Shown here piece by piece: positions 50,571 through 57,738 of a stretch of DNA of 57,738 nt. Below the pieces are notes generated by a model. It had not been told where the DNA came from. It saw only the letters and a list, made by a program, of their open reading frames with translations, and made no database searches. The position numbers were made by a program, and so were the translations under genes. The DNA is from Corynebacterium frankenforstense (lineage in GTDB: Bacteria > Actinomycetota > Actinomycetes > Mycobacteriales > Mycobacteriaceae): NCBI RefSeq assembly GCF_030211955.1, contig NZ_JASODI010000017.1, positions 1 through 57,738 on the forward strand, given 5' to 3'. The stretch's first letter is position 1, and each line of letters starts with the position of its first letter.

Positions 50571-51761
50571 TTACTTGAACCAGCTCTGGACGGTCAACGC
50601 GATGTTGTTCCAGGTGTCGATCAGATTCTCGGTGAACCCGCCGTCACCCGCGGTGCCCGCGACGAGCACGACGACCGCGACGGCGACCAGGATGCCCAGG
50701 ATCGCCCACAGCCACGCCGTCCCGCGGCCCGAGGGCACGTGGTAGAGGTCGATGACGGCCTCGGCGTCGATGAGGCGCGCGCCGACCTTGGAGCGGGTCA
50801 GCAGCGCGGCCGGGGTGGCCTCGGGGCGGTCGGCGAAGATCGCGTCGAGGTCCAGCGGGGCGCCGGCGTTGACCACCAGCTCCGCGCCGTGGTACTCGGC
50901 CAGCAGCAGAGCCAGGTCGGTCGCCGAGTCGGTGGCCGAGGGGAAGGTCATCGCGCCGATGCCGAGGTCCTGGATGCGCTCCAGCCCGGCGGCGTGGCCG
51001 TCGGGTTCGGCGGGCAGCACGACACGCGCGCCGCTGCGCAGGGTCTCGGACTCGATACCGGCGGGGTTACCCACGATCAGGTCGGGGGTGTAGCCCTCGC
51101 GCACCAGGGTGTCGGCGGCGGAGTCGACGCCGATGAGGACCGGGTCGTACTCGCGGATGAAGTTGCGCAGGCGCTTGAGCTGGTCCGCGTGGTCCGCACC
51201 GGGGCTGACCACGACGACCTTGCGGCCCTTGACGGAGGCGCCGGTGTCCGGGATGCCGAGGCCGTCGATGAGCAGCGGGGCCTCCGAGTGGATGAACTGG
51301 ATGGTGTTGCCGAAGAACGCCTCCATGTGCTCGACGAGGTTGCGCTGGGCCTCGTTGAAGCGGGTCTCGGCGGCCGCGCCGTCAACGGGGGCGGCGGTGC
51401 CCACGGCGTCGTTGCCGAGGAAGAGCTCGCCGTCCTCGGTCACCCGGCCCTTCTTGCCGCCGCGCAGCTTCGCGTGCGCCTCGGCGCCGAGGTCCTCGAA
51501 CAGCGGGATCTCGGCGTCGATGAGCATCTGCGGGCCGAAGTTCGGCACCGCGCCGGTGCTGAACCGGGCGATGTTGACCACGGCGGCCGGGCGCAGGTCG
51601 ATGAGCTGCTGGGCCGCCGGCCGGGAGATGTCGGGGGCGTCGACGACGGCGATGTCGCCGTCGGAGAACTTCTTCAGCCCCTTGGCCAGGGCCGCTCCGG
51701 TCAGGTCACGGACCGTGCCGTGGATGCCGGGCAGGTCGTCGGTGCGGGAGAACAGACTCAT
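50571..51761 (-). CDS. steA: SteA, division-associated membrane protein with thiamine-pyrophosphokinase-like domain
   Basis: 396 aa from ATG 51761. An N-terminal domain (GTVRDLTGAALAKGLKKFSD, DIAVVDAPDISRPAAQQLID) is followed by a thiamine-pyrophosphokinase-like fold (VVVVSPGADHADQLKRLRNF, PDLIVGNPAGIESETLRSGA, TDSATDLALLLAEYHGA) and one C-terminal membrane helix (AWLWAILGILVAVAVVVLVAG). The metal-binding GD of true kinases is GN here, so kinase activity is unlikely, consistent with a structural role. In C. glutamicum SteA and SteB stimulate peptidoglycan hydrolysis during daughter-cell separation. It is the first gene of the steA-steB pair. Confidence 0.9.
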   Translation of the reverse strand: MSLFSRTDDLPGIHGTVRDLTGAALAKGLKKFSDGDIAVVDAPDISRPAAQQLIDLRPAAVVNIARFSTGAVPNFGPQMLIDAEIPLFEDLGAEAHAKLRGGKKGRVTEDGELFLGNDAVGTAAPVDGAAAETRFNEAQRNLVEHMEAFFGNTIQFIHSEAPLLIDGLGIPDTGASVKGRKVVVVSPGADHADQLKRLRNFIREYDPVLIGVDSAADTLVREGYTPDLIVGNPAGIESETLRSGARVVLPAEPDGHAAGLERIQDLGIGAMTFPSATDSATDLALLLAEYHGAELVVNAGAPLDLDAIFADRPEATPAALLTRSKVGARLIDAEAVIDLYHVPSGRGTAWLWAILGILVAVAVVVLVAGTAGDGGFTENLIDTWNNIALTVQSWFK

Positions 51762-51864
51762 GGGCCATATTTTGACGCGCCCACCGCGCGGCGTGGCGGA
51801 GGCGCGCCGTGCGCTCCGGCCCGCGATCCCGCCCGCGATCCGGCCTACCAGCCGACCCGCGGTC

Positions 51865-53598
51865 TCAGTCTCCCATCGCGGCGACCTCGGCCTGCGCGCG
51901 CTCGAGCAGCTCGGCGGCATGCGCCCGGCCCGTGTCGGTGTCGGCCAGGCCGGCGAGCATGCGCGCCAGCTCGGCCACCCGGCGCTCACCGGTCAAGGTG
52001 GTGACCTCGGAGGAGTCCGCGGTGGCCTTCTCGACGTGCAGGTGGGTGTCCGCGTAGGCGGCGACCTGGGGCAGGTGGGTGACCACGATGACCTGGTGGC
52101 TGCGGCTCAGCCGGGCCAGGCGCCGGCCGATCTCGGCGGCGGCGTGCCCGCCGACCCCGGAGTCGACCTCGTCGAAGACGAGCGTGGTCCCGCCGCTCTC
52201 GCCTGCCAGGATCACCTCGAGGGCAAGCATGACGCGCGAGAGCTCGCCGCCGGAGGCGGACTGGGCCAGAGGCCGGGCCGCCGCGTCGGCGGCCGGGGCG
52301 AGCATGAGCTCGACCTCGTCGGCCCCGCGCGGGCCGGGCGTGGCCGGGCGCACCTCGACGGTCAGTCGCGCGTCCCCCATCGCCAGGCCGGCGAGCTCGG
52401 CGGAGACGGCCTCCCCCAGGCCGGACGCCGCGCTCGTGCGCGCGTCGGTGAGCGCACGCGCGGCGTCGTCAAGCTCTTTTCCGGCGGCCTTCACGGCGGC
52501 GGTGAGATTCTCGACGGCGTCGGAGGAGACGTCGATGCGCTCGAGGCGGGCGGCGGCCTTGTCGCGCCAGGCGAGCACGCCGGCGGCGTCGGGGGCGTAC
52601 TTGCGCGTCAGGGTCTTCAGCTCCTGCTGGCGCAGCAGGGCGTGCTCGAGGGCCTCGGGGTCGGCGTCGAGTTCGCCGAGGTAGCCGCCCAGTTCCGCGC
52701 TGACCTCGGAGAGCTCCGTGGTCACGGCGGCCAGCCGGCGGCCGAGGGCGACGAGTTTCTCGTCGCCGGAGCCGGTGAGCGTGCTCGCGGCACGGCCGAG
52801 GGCGACGGCGGCGGGCTCGGCGCTCGAGTCGTCGTAGCCGCCGAGAGCCTCGGCGCCGTCGATGAGGCCGAGCGCGCCCGAGGCGGACTCGCGCAGGACG
52901 TCGACGTCCTGGAGGCGGCGAATCTGCGCGATCAGCTCGTCGTCCTCGCCGGACTCGGGGGCGACTTTGTCGATCTCGTCGAGGGCGAAGCGCAGGCGGT
53001 CGACTTCCTGGGCCAGCTCGCGGCGCTTGCCGGTGCGCTCGGCGAGGTCCTTGGCCAGGCGGCGGTGCTCGCGGTAGGCGCGGGCGTAGGCCTCCGCGAG
53101 CGGGGCGATCGCGGGGTCGAAGCGGTCGAGGGCGGCGAGCTGCTCGTCGGCGGAGAGCAGGCGCAGCTGGTCGTGCTGGCCGTGGATGGCCAGCACCCCG
53201 GAGGCGAAGTCTGCCAGCGTGCCGGCGGGCACGCTGCGCCCGCCCAGGTGGGCCCGGGAGCGCCCGGCGCCGTCGGCGGTCACACTGACGGTGCGGGAGG
53301 CCAGCCAGTCGCCGTTCTCGTCGTCGCGCCCGCCGGCCTCGGCGACAACGGCGTCGGCGGCGGCCGCGACCGACTCGGGCATGCCCTCGCGGGAGAAGCG
53401 GCCCTCGACGCCGGCGCGCTTCTGGCCGGTGCGGATGCGCGAGGCGTCGGCACGCCCGCCGGCGAGCAGGCGCAGGCCGGTGACCACCATGGTCTTGCCC
53501 GCACCGGTCTCACCGGTGAGCACGGTCAGGCCAGGCGAGAACTCCGCGGCGGCGCGCGGGATCGCGCCCAGGTTCTCGATGGTGATGTCGGCGAGCAT
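51865..53598 (-). CDS. recN: DNA repair ATPase RecN
   Basis: 577 aa, an SMC-like protein in double-strand-break repair. The N-terminal ATPase half is MLADITIENLGAIPRAAAEF with Walker A LTVLTGETGAGKTMVVTGLR. A coiled-coil middle (about 170-350) is rich in Leu, Ala and Glu. The C-terminal half is SASGGELSRVMLALEVILAG (signature), TTLVFDEVDSGVGGHAAAEI (Walker B) and VIVVTHLPQVAAYAD. Full length. A TAGGGT box ends 7 nt before ATG 53598, so it has its own leaderless start besides possible read-through from nadK, 24 bp upstream. Confidence 0.96.
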   Translation of the reverse strand: MLADITIENLGAIPRAAAEFSPGLTVLTGETGAGKTMVVTGLRLLAGGRADASRIRTGQKRAGVEGRFSREGMPESVAAAADAVVAEAGGRDDENGDWLASRTVSVTADGAGRSRAHLGGRSVPAGTLADFASGVLAIHGQHDQLRLLSADEQLAALDRFDPAIAPLAEAYARAYREHRRLAKDLAERTGKRRELAQEVDRLRFALDEIDKVAPESGEDDELIAQIRRLQDVDVLRESASGALGLIDGAEALGGYDDSSAEPAAVALGRAASTLTGSGDEKLVALGRRLAAVTTELSEVSAELGGYLGELDADPEALEHALLRQQELKTLTRKYAPDAAGVLAWRDKAAARLERIDVSSDAVENLTAAVKAAGKELDDAARALTDARTSAASGLGEAVSAELAGLAMGDARLTVEVRPATPGPRGADEVELMLAPAADAAARPLAQSASGGELSRVMLALEVILAGESGGTTLVFDEVDSGVGGHAAAEIGRRLARLSRSHQVIVVTHLPQVAAYADTHLHVEKATADSSEVTTLTGERRVAELARMLAGLADTDTGRAHAAELLERAQAEVAAMGD

Positions 53599-53605
53599 GG
53601 GCCCT

Positions 53606-53611
53606 ACCCTA
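53606..53611 (-). promoter_or_regulatory. -10 box of leaderless recN transcript
   Basis: TAGGGT on the minus strand ends 7 nt before the ATG at 53598. No LexA-type palindrome (TCGAAC-like) is visible beside it. Confidence 0.45.
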
Positions 53612-53622
53612 GCGCCGCGCGC

Positions 53623-54555
53623 TCAGTGGCTCGTGCGCCGCGGGTTGGGACCACGCCAGCCCTCGACGGGCAGATGCAGCTTGGTCACGAGCCGGTCGGT
53701 GAAGGGGCGGTCGTCGAGGCGCACCCAGCGCACGGGGCGGCGGCCGCGCACGACCTCGACGCGCGAGCCCGGCGGCATGGCCACGGGCCGGAAGCCGTCC
53801 ATGACGGCCAGCGCCGGGGTGGCGTGCCGGGCGGACTCGACGGCGACGGTCGAGGACGGGCTGACCACCAGCGGCTTGGTGAACAGGGCGTGGGCGTTGT
53901 TGGGCACCACGAGCAGCGCGTCGAGCTCGGGCCATAGCACGGGGCCGCCGGCGGAGAAGGCGTAGGCCGTCGACCCGGTCGGCGTGGAGATGAGCACGCC
54001 GTCGCAGCCGAAGGAGCTCACGGGCCGGCCGTCGACCTCGAGGACGGCGTCGAGCACGCCGCGGCGGTTGAGGTTCTCCACGCTGACCTCGTTGAGGGCC
54101 CAGCCGGTATCGATGGTCTCCAGGTTCTCGTCGAGCACGCGCACGTCGACGGTCATGCGGCCCTCGACGCGGTAGTCGCGGTCGATGACGCGCTGGGCGG
54201 CCAGCTCGAGGGACTCGGCGTCCCACTCGGCCAAGAAGCCGACGTGGCCGAGGTTGACGCCGAGCACGGGCAGGTCGGCGGCGTGCGCCAGGTCGGCCGC
54301 GCGCAGGAAGGTGCCGTCGCCGCCGAGCACGAGCACGAGCTCGACGCCCTCGCCGGCCTCGGCGGCCGGGTAGCGCGGCAGGCGCGCGAGAGCGGGCTCC
54401 TCCTCGAGGGGCTCGGCGTCGTCGAGTTCGAGGGTGCGCACCCGCACGCCGCCGGCCTCGAGCAGCTCGGCGACCCGCGCGGCCGCCTTGAGGTTGCTGC
54501 GCCGTCCGACGTGCGGGACGAGCAGGACCTCGCGGTCGTGGGCGGGTGCGGTCAT
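53623..54555 (-). CDS. nadK: NAD kinase
   Basis: 310 aa from ATG 54555, overlapping the tlyA stop (ATGA). It phosphorylates NAD to NADP. The nucleotide motif is LVLVLGGDGTFLRAADLAHA, the substrate loop LNEVSVENLNRRGVLDAVLE holds the NE pair, and the conserved glycine-rich segment is DGVLISTPTGSTAYAFSAGG followed by GP. The C-terminus binds NAD via LVVSPSSTVAV. Overlap with tlyA and closeness to recN match the Rv1694-Rv1695-Rv1696 order. Confidence 0.95.
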   Translation of the reverse strand: MTAPAHDREVLLVPHVGRRSNLKAAARVAELLEAGGVRVRTLELDDAEPLEEEPALARLPRYPAAEAGEGVELVLVLGGDGTFLRAADLAHAADLPVLGVNLGHVGFLAEWDAESLELAAQRVIDRDYRVEGRMTVDVRVLDENLETIDTGWALNEVSVENLNRRGVLDAVLEVDGRPVSSFGCDGVLISTPTGSTAYAFSAGGPVLWPELDALLVVPNNAHALFTKPLVVSPSSTVAVESARHATPALAVMDGFRPVAMPPGSRVEVVRGRRPVRWVRLDDRPFTDRLVTKLHLPVEGWRGPNPRRTSH

Positions 54556-55373
54556 TGAGGTCCCTCCTCGACGGCGGTGCGGATCATCTCGGCGGTCCTC
54601 TCGGCGCCCGGCTCGCTCGCCCCGGCGTCGTTGACCAGCCACAGGAAGTATTCTACGTTCCCGCTCGGTCCGGGCAGCGGCGAGGCGACCACGCCGCGCA
54701 GGCTCAGGCCGAGTCCGGCCGCGGCGGCGGCGACGTCGGCGGTGACCTCGGCGCGCAGCTCCGGCGAGCGCACCACCCCGCCGTGGCCGAGGCGGTCCTT
54801 GCCCACCTCGAACTGCGGCTTGACCATGGGCAGCAGGTCCGCGCCCGGGGCCATGACCTTCGCGATGGCCGGCAGCGTCAGCTTCAGCGAGATGAAGGAG
54901 AGGTCGCCGACCATCACGTCACAGGGCCCGGCGGTCTGCTCGAGGTCGAGGAAGCGGATGTTGGTGCGGTCGAGCACGCGCACGCGCTCGTCGTCCTGGA
55001 GGCGCCAGATCAGCTGGCCGTAGCCGACGTCGACGGCGACGACCTCGCGGGCGCCCCGGTCCAGCGCGACGTCGGTGAAGCCGCCGGTGGAGGCCCCGGC
55101 GTCGAGGACGCGGCGGTCCTTCAAGCTCAGCCCCTGCGGTTCGAAGGCCTCCAGGGCCCCGAGCAGCTTGTGGGCCCCGCGGGAGGCCCAGCGGTCCTCC
55201 TCGGCCTCTGTGACGCGCACGGAGACCTCCGGGGTGACCTGGGTGGCGGGCTTGGTGGCGGGCAGGCTGTTGACGCTGACCCGACCCTCCTTGATCATCG
55301 TGACAGCCTGCTCGCGGGAGCGGGCGATCTTGCGGCGCACGAGTTCGGCGTCGAGGCGTCTACGGGCGGGCAT
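54552..55373 (-). CDS. tlyA: TlyA-type rRNA 2'-O-methyltransferase
   Basis: 273 aa. The N-terminal S4 RNA-binding domain is RLDAELVRRKIARSREQAVT with KEGRVSVNSLPATKP. A FtsJ-like methyltransferase domain follows: RVLDAGASTGGFTDVALDRG (SAM motif), DVGYGQLIWRL, VGDLSFISLKLTLPAI and MVKPQFEVGKDRLGHGGVVR (catalytic Lys). In mycobacteria TlyA methylates C1409 of 16S and C1920 of 23S rRNA and its loss gives capreomycin resistance; the old name hemolysin is misleading. The ATG 55373 lies inside the end of the small upstream gene. Confidence 0.93.
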   Translation of the reverse strand: MPARRRLDAELVRRKIARSREQAVTMIKEGRVSVNSLPATKPATQVTPEVSVRVTEAEEDRWASRGAHKLLGALEAFEPQGLSLKDRRVLDAGASTGGFTDVALDRGAREVVAVDVGYGQLIWRLQDDERVRVLDRTNIRFLDLEQTAGPCDVMVGDLSFISLKLTLPAIAKVMAPGADLLPMVKPQFEVGKDRLGHGGVVRSPELRAEVTADVAAAAAGLGLSLRGVVASPLPGPSGNVEYFLWLVNDAGASEPGAERTAEMIRTAVEEGPQ

Positions 55374-55584
55374 GTGCCTCCTCCTCTGCGCCGCGGTGCG
55401 GCTGGTCCTTCAGCGCCGCCTGCAGCAGCGCGTGCGCCTCCTCGAGGTGCGCGGCCTCGGCGTCAGCGTTCTCTGCGGCGTCGGCGCGGCGCAGGAGATT
55501 TCCGACGCCCGCGCGCACCTCCTCCGGGCGCACACGTGTCGCCGTCGGGTCGTGCGGGACGGGCGCCGGTGTCACGGGCGCCAC
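55360..55584 (-). CDS. Small hypothetical protein (Rv1693-position)
   Basis: 74 aa from GTG 55584, overlapping the HAD gene stop by 13 bp and the tlyA start by 14 bp. These overlaps on both sides are strong evidence that it is translated as part of the operon. It is a charged, Ala/Glu-rich helical protein (RADAAENADAEAAHLEEAHA), with no cysteine or membrane segment. Function unknown. A small gene is conserved at this place in mycobacteria, but I cannot confirm homology by eye. Confidence 0.7.
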   Translation of the reverse strand: MAPVTPAPVPHDPTATRVRPEEVRAGVGNLLRRADAAENADAEAAHLEEAHALLQAALKDQPHRGAEEEAHARP

Positions 55585-56567
55585 CCCTTCGCGGCGCGCT
55601 CGGCGTGGGTGCCCTCGGCGTGCACTCCGCTCGCGGGCTCGCCGGCGTCGGCGGCGCGCCAGGCGGCGGCGAGCACGGTGCGCAGGCCCTGGGTGGGCGT
55701 GGAGTCGGCGTTGCCGCCGCGCAGGACGACGGTGCCGTCCTCGACGTCGGCGGTAAAGCCGCCCTGGGCGCCGACCTCGAGCTCGGCGGGCTCGGCGAAG
55801 AGCCCGGACATGTCGTCGGCGATGTAGGTCGGGCGCTGCTCGGGCGGGGCGGCCAGGAGCTCGGCGGCGCCGGAGACGCCGGTGAGCACCTGGAGGGTGT
55901 CCAGGCCGGCGGCGTTGCCGCCCTGGATGTCGGTGTTGAGGCGGTCGCCGACGGCCAGGGGTCGCTTGGCGCCGAAGCGGCGGGCGCCGACGTCGAACAT
56001 GGCGGCCTCGGGCTTGCCGGCCGACAGCGGGGTGACTCCGGTGGCGGAGACGACGGCAGCGACCATGGAGCCGTTGCCGACCATCAGGCCGCGCTGCATG
56101 GGCAGCGTGGCGTCGAGGTTGGTGGCGATGAAGCGCGCGCCGGCGTGGATCGCCAGCGCGGCCTCGGAGAGCTGCTCCCAGCCGGTGCGCGGGTCGTGGC
56201 CCTGCAGCACGGCGGCGGGTTGTTCGTCCGCGGAGTCGACTACCTTGAGGCCCGCGTCGGCGGCCAGCTGGCGCAGCGTGTCGGCGCCGAGGACGAGCAC
56301 CGGGGTGCCCGGCTCGAGTTCGGCTCGGACGAGCTCCACGGCGGCCTGGGCGGAGGTGACTATCTTTTCGGAGGTGGCGTCGAGCCCGATGGCGCTAAGC
56401 ATCTCCGCGACGGTCTCGGGGGCCCGCGAGGCGTTGTTGGTGACGTAGACGTCCGTGAGCCCGGAGGCCGTGATGGCCTCGACGGCCCCGGGGATGGCGT
56501 CGCCGCCCTCCCAGACGGTGCCGTCGAGGTCGAGCAGGAGGGCGTCGTAGTTCTCGGCGATGGTCAT
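55572..56567 (-). CDS. HAD-superfamily phosphatase, NagD/phosphoglycolate-phosphatase type
   Basis: 331 aa. Motif I is YDALLLDLDGTVWEGGDAIP, with nucleophile Asp and the second Asp; VTNNASRAPETVAEML is motif II; the Lys and motif IV are in AGKPEAAMFDVGARRFGAKR and LAVGDRLNTDIQGGNAAGLD. A C2-type cap lies between (VLVLGADTLRQLAADAGLKV and on). Such enzymes remove phosphate from sugar phosphates, glycerol phosphate or phosphoglycolate. In mycobacteria the Rv1692 orthologue acts on glycerol 3-phosphate. It is followed by a 45-residue tail that is not part of the HAD fold. Confidence 0.9.
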   Translation of the reverse strand: MTIAENYDALLLDLDGTVWEGGDAIPGAVEAITASGLTDVYVTNNASRAPETVAEMLSAIGLDATSEKIVTSAQAAVELVRAELEPGTPVLVLGADTLRQLAADAGLKVVDSADEQPAAVLQGHDPRTGWEQLSEAALAIHAGARFIATNLDATLPMQRGLMVGNGSMVAAVVSATGVTPLSAGKPEAAMFDVGARRFGAKRPLAVGDRLNTDIQGGNAAGLDTLQVLTGVSGAAELLAAPPEQRPTYIADDMSGLFAEPAELEVGAQGGFTADVEDGTVVLRGGNADSTPTQGLRTVLAAAWRAADAGEPASGVHAEGTHAERAAKGWRP

Positions 56568-56573
56568 CGCGGT

Positions 56574-57527
56574 CTACTCCACCCCGCCGCGGTCGAGCTC
56601 GGCCAGGCGGTCCTCGACGTCGGTGACGCCGAACTCGTCCTGGCGTCGGGCGGCGAGGAACCACTCGCGGGCCTCGGCGCGGCGGTCGACGTTGAGCAGC
56701 GCGTCCGCGTAGGCGTAGCTGAGGCGCGCGCCCTCGGGTCCCTTGGCCTTCTTGTCGGGCCCGGCGGCCTCGATGGTGGTCACGGCGGAGTCGTGGTCGC
56801 CCATGTCGGCGCGCGCACCGGCGACGACGATGGCCAGCTCGATGGCGGAGTCGTCGTCGAGCTTCTGGGCGTCCTCGCCGCGGGCGAGCTCGAGGGCGCG
56901 CTCCGGGCGGCCGAGGCCGCGCTCGCAGTCGGCCATGACGGCCAGCAGACCGGGGCCGCCGCTCATGCGGCGGGCGGCGCGAAGCTCCGAGAGGGCCTCG
57001 TGCCACTCACCGGCGCGGTAGGCGGCGATGCCGTTGGTTTCACGGGTGACGGCCACGCGGCCGGCACGGTCCTTGGCGGCGCGCGCGTGCTCGAGGGCGC
57101 GGCGCGGAGACTCGTCCATGAGGATCGCCGCGGCGGCCAGGTGCTGGGCGACCTTCTCGGCGTTCTGCTTGGCGAGCACCTTGAGGTCCTGCAAGACCAT
57201 CGGGTCGAGGTCCTGGATGTCGACGTCGGAGGGGATCTCCGGCTCGTTCATGCGGTTGTTGAGCCGCTCCTCGCGGAAGCCGGGGCGCTGCGGGTTCAGA
57301 CCGGCGCCGCGGTCGCGCTCGCGGCCGGCACGCTGAGCATGACCCTTGCCGCCGCGGCGGTTCTGGCTGCCACGGCCGCCGCGGTCGTTGCGGCGACGCC
57401 CGCCGCGTCCGCCGCCGGCGTTCCCGCGGTGTCCGCCGCGGCCGTCGCGGGAGTTGCGACGCTGCCCGTCGTTGTCGCGACGGCCGCCGCCTCGGCGTCC
57501 GTCCTTGCCGTGACGATCGTCGTCCAT
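56574..57527 (-). CDS. TPR-like protein with RG-rich N-terminus (Rv1691-position)
   Basis: 317 aa from ATG 57527. The first 75 residues are low-complexity Arg/Gly/Asn/Asp (GRRGGGRRDNDGQRRNSRDG, GGHRGNAGGGRGGRRRNDRG), a typical RNA-binding RGG region. Residues about 85-317 are helical repeats of the tetratricopeptide kind: NAEKVAQHLAAAAILMDESP, GEWHEALSELRAARRMSGGP, SAIELAIVVAGARADMGDHD and YADALLNVDRRAEAREWFLA. Function unknown; the order before the HAD gene matches mycobacterial Rv1691. The frame is open further upstream to 57701, but that part overlaps the rRNA terminator and 5S gene. Confidence 0.8.
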   Translation of the reverse strand: MDDDRHGKDGRRGGGRRDNDGQRRNSRDGRGGHRGNAGGGRGGRRRNDRGGRGSQNRRGGKGHAQRAGRERDRGAGLNPQRPGFREERLNNRMNEPEIPSDVDIQDLDPMVLQDLKVLAKQNAEKVAQHLAAAAILMDESPRRALEHARAAKDRAGRVAVTRETNGIAAYRAGEWHEALSELRAARRMSGGPGLLAVMADCERGLGRPERALELARGEDAQKLDDDSAIELAIVVAGARADMGDHDSAVTTIEAAGPDKKAKGPEGARLSYAYADALLNVDRRAEAREWFLAARRQDEFGVTDVEDRLAELDRGGVE

Positions 57528-57583
57528 CGGTGCACCATCACTTCCGTATGTCTGGGGCCGGTCAAACCGGAGTCTACGTGCGC

Positions 57584-57641
57584 AAAAGGCACGGAGCGAA
57601 GAAGAGGACTTCGGCTGTCCTTCTCCCTCACCCCGTGCCTT
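57584..57641 (-). terminator. rRNA operon terminator
   Basis: On the minus strand AAGGCACGG (57641-57633) pairs with CCGTGCCTT (57594-57586), running into TTTT (57587-57584). Inside is a second stem (GAGAAGGAC with GTCCTCTTC, some mismatch) around AGCCGAA. A long rho-independent terminator 31 nt after the 5S 3' end, it separates the rRNA operon from the TPR gene. Confidence 0.88.
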
Positions 57642-57671
57642 AAGCATCCACTGTTTGATTATTTTGAGTTG

Positions 57672-57738
57672 TGGTGTCGGCGGTGACTTACTCTCCCACA
57701 CCCTCCCGAGTGCAGTACCATCAGCGTAGGCGGGCTTA
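57672..57738 (-). rRNA. rrf: 5S ribosomal RNA, 3' part
   Basis: The minus strand reads TAAGCCCGCC, GATGGTACTGCACTCGGGAG and GGTGTGGGAGAGTAAGTCAC, then CGCCGACAC. This is the conserved second half of actinobacterial 5S rRNA. The 5' half and presumably the 23S and 16S genes lie beyond the right edge. The exact 3' end is placed to within a few bases. Confidence 0.93.

Noticed and set aside
57528..57701. An N-terminal extension of the TPR gene to 57701.
   Set aside because: It would be coded across the rRNA terminator and the end of the 5S gene, and the residues show no conservation-like pattern.

Overview
The window is GC-rich (roughly 70%) chromosomal DNA from a Corynebacterium or a very close relative. 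This rests on gene sets and orders typical of that group: secA2-odhI-ftsR-bifunctional nuclease-merR; the tyrS-distal cluster TPR/HAD/tlyA/nadK/recN/steA/steB(mctB)/nudix/xerD/parA/scpA/scpB/rluB/cmk-der; DtxR-like iron control; and many start codons lying 6-8 nt behind a TANNNT -10 box (leaderless mRNAs). I cannot name the species. There is no phage, IS element or CRISPR array.

Layout. 1-5294: the 3' end of an HNH endonuclease gene, an iron-regulated-looking pair of ABC half-transporters, and a frameshifted MFS exporter. 5476-10043: a phosphoribosyltransferase, an AIF-type FAD reductase, a diverged cyclopropane-synthase-like methyltransferase, and type II NADH dehydrogenase. 10082-11772: a TPP riboswitch followed by a ThiD-TenA fusion. 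11859-15365: a structured leader and a pyruvate formate-lyase operon in which the catalytic core and the glycyl-radical domain are separate genes, followed by the activating enzyme. 15362-28487: mixed housekeeping (methyltransferase, CorA, DeoR regulator, saccharopine-dehydrogenase-like enoyl reductase, PaaI thioesterase, 6-phosphogluconate dehydrogenase, DEAD helicase, two CNNM/CBS proteins, a frameshifted gene of a family commonly labelled 3-methyladenine DNA glycosylase, a VWA membrane protein, a MerR regulator). 28762-33102: the nuclease, FtsR, OdhI and SecA2. 33260-33336: tRNA-Pro(GGG), followed by a rhodanese gene broken by an amber codon. 34158-38490: a translationally coupled operon of two complementary, half-degenerate ABC subunits plus a secreted esterase. 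38538-57527: a methyltransferase, a DedA-like protein, a Cmk-Der fusion, rluB, scpB, sulfurtransferase, mntH, scpA, parA, xerD, nudix, steB, steA, recN, nadK, tlyA, a small hypothetical gene, a HAD phosphatase and an RG-rich TPR-like protein. The right edge is the 3' part of a 5S rRNA gene (minus strand) with its terminator.

How the parts fit. The pfl operon would give anaerobic pyruvate cleavage to formate and acetyl-CoA, with Ndh and gnd as general redox and carbon functions. OdhI sets flux through 2-oxoglutarate dehydrogenase, and FtsR regulates division. ParA/ScpA/ScpB/XerD/RecN form a chromosome-maintenance block, and SteA/SteB act in cell-wall hydrolysis at division.

The most notable observation is the split pyruvate formate-lyase. 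Next are the one-active-site ABC pair with its coupled esterase, the Cmk-Der fusion that lacks any internal start for Der, and the perfect palindrome on the parA promoter. Three genes are broken: two by +1 changes in G runs and one by a TAG codon. The G-run changes could be sequencing errors.
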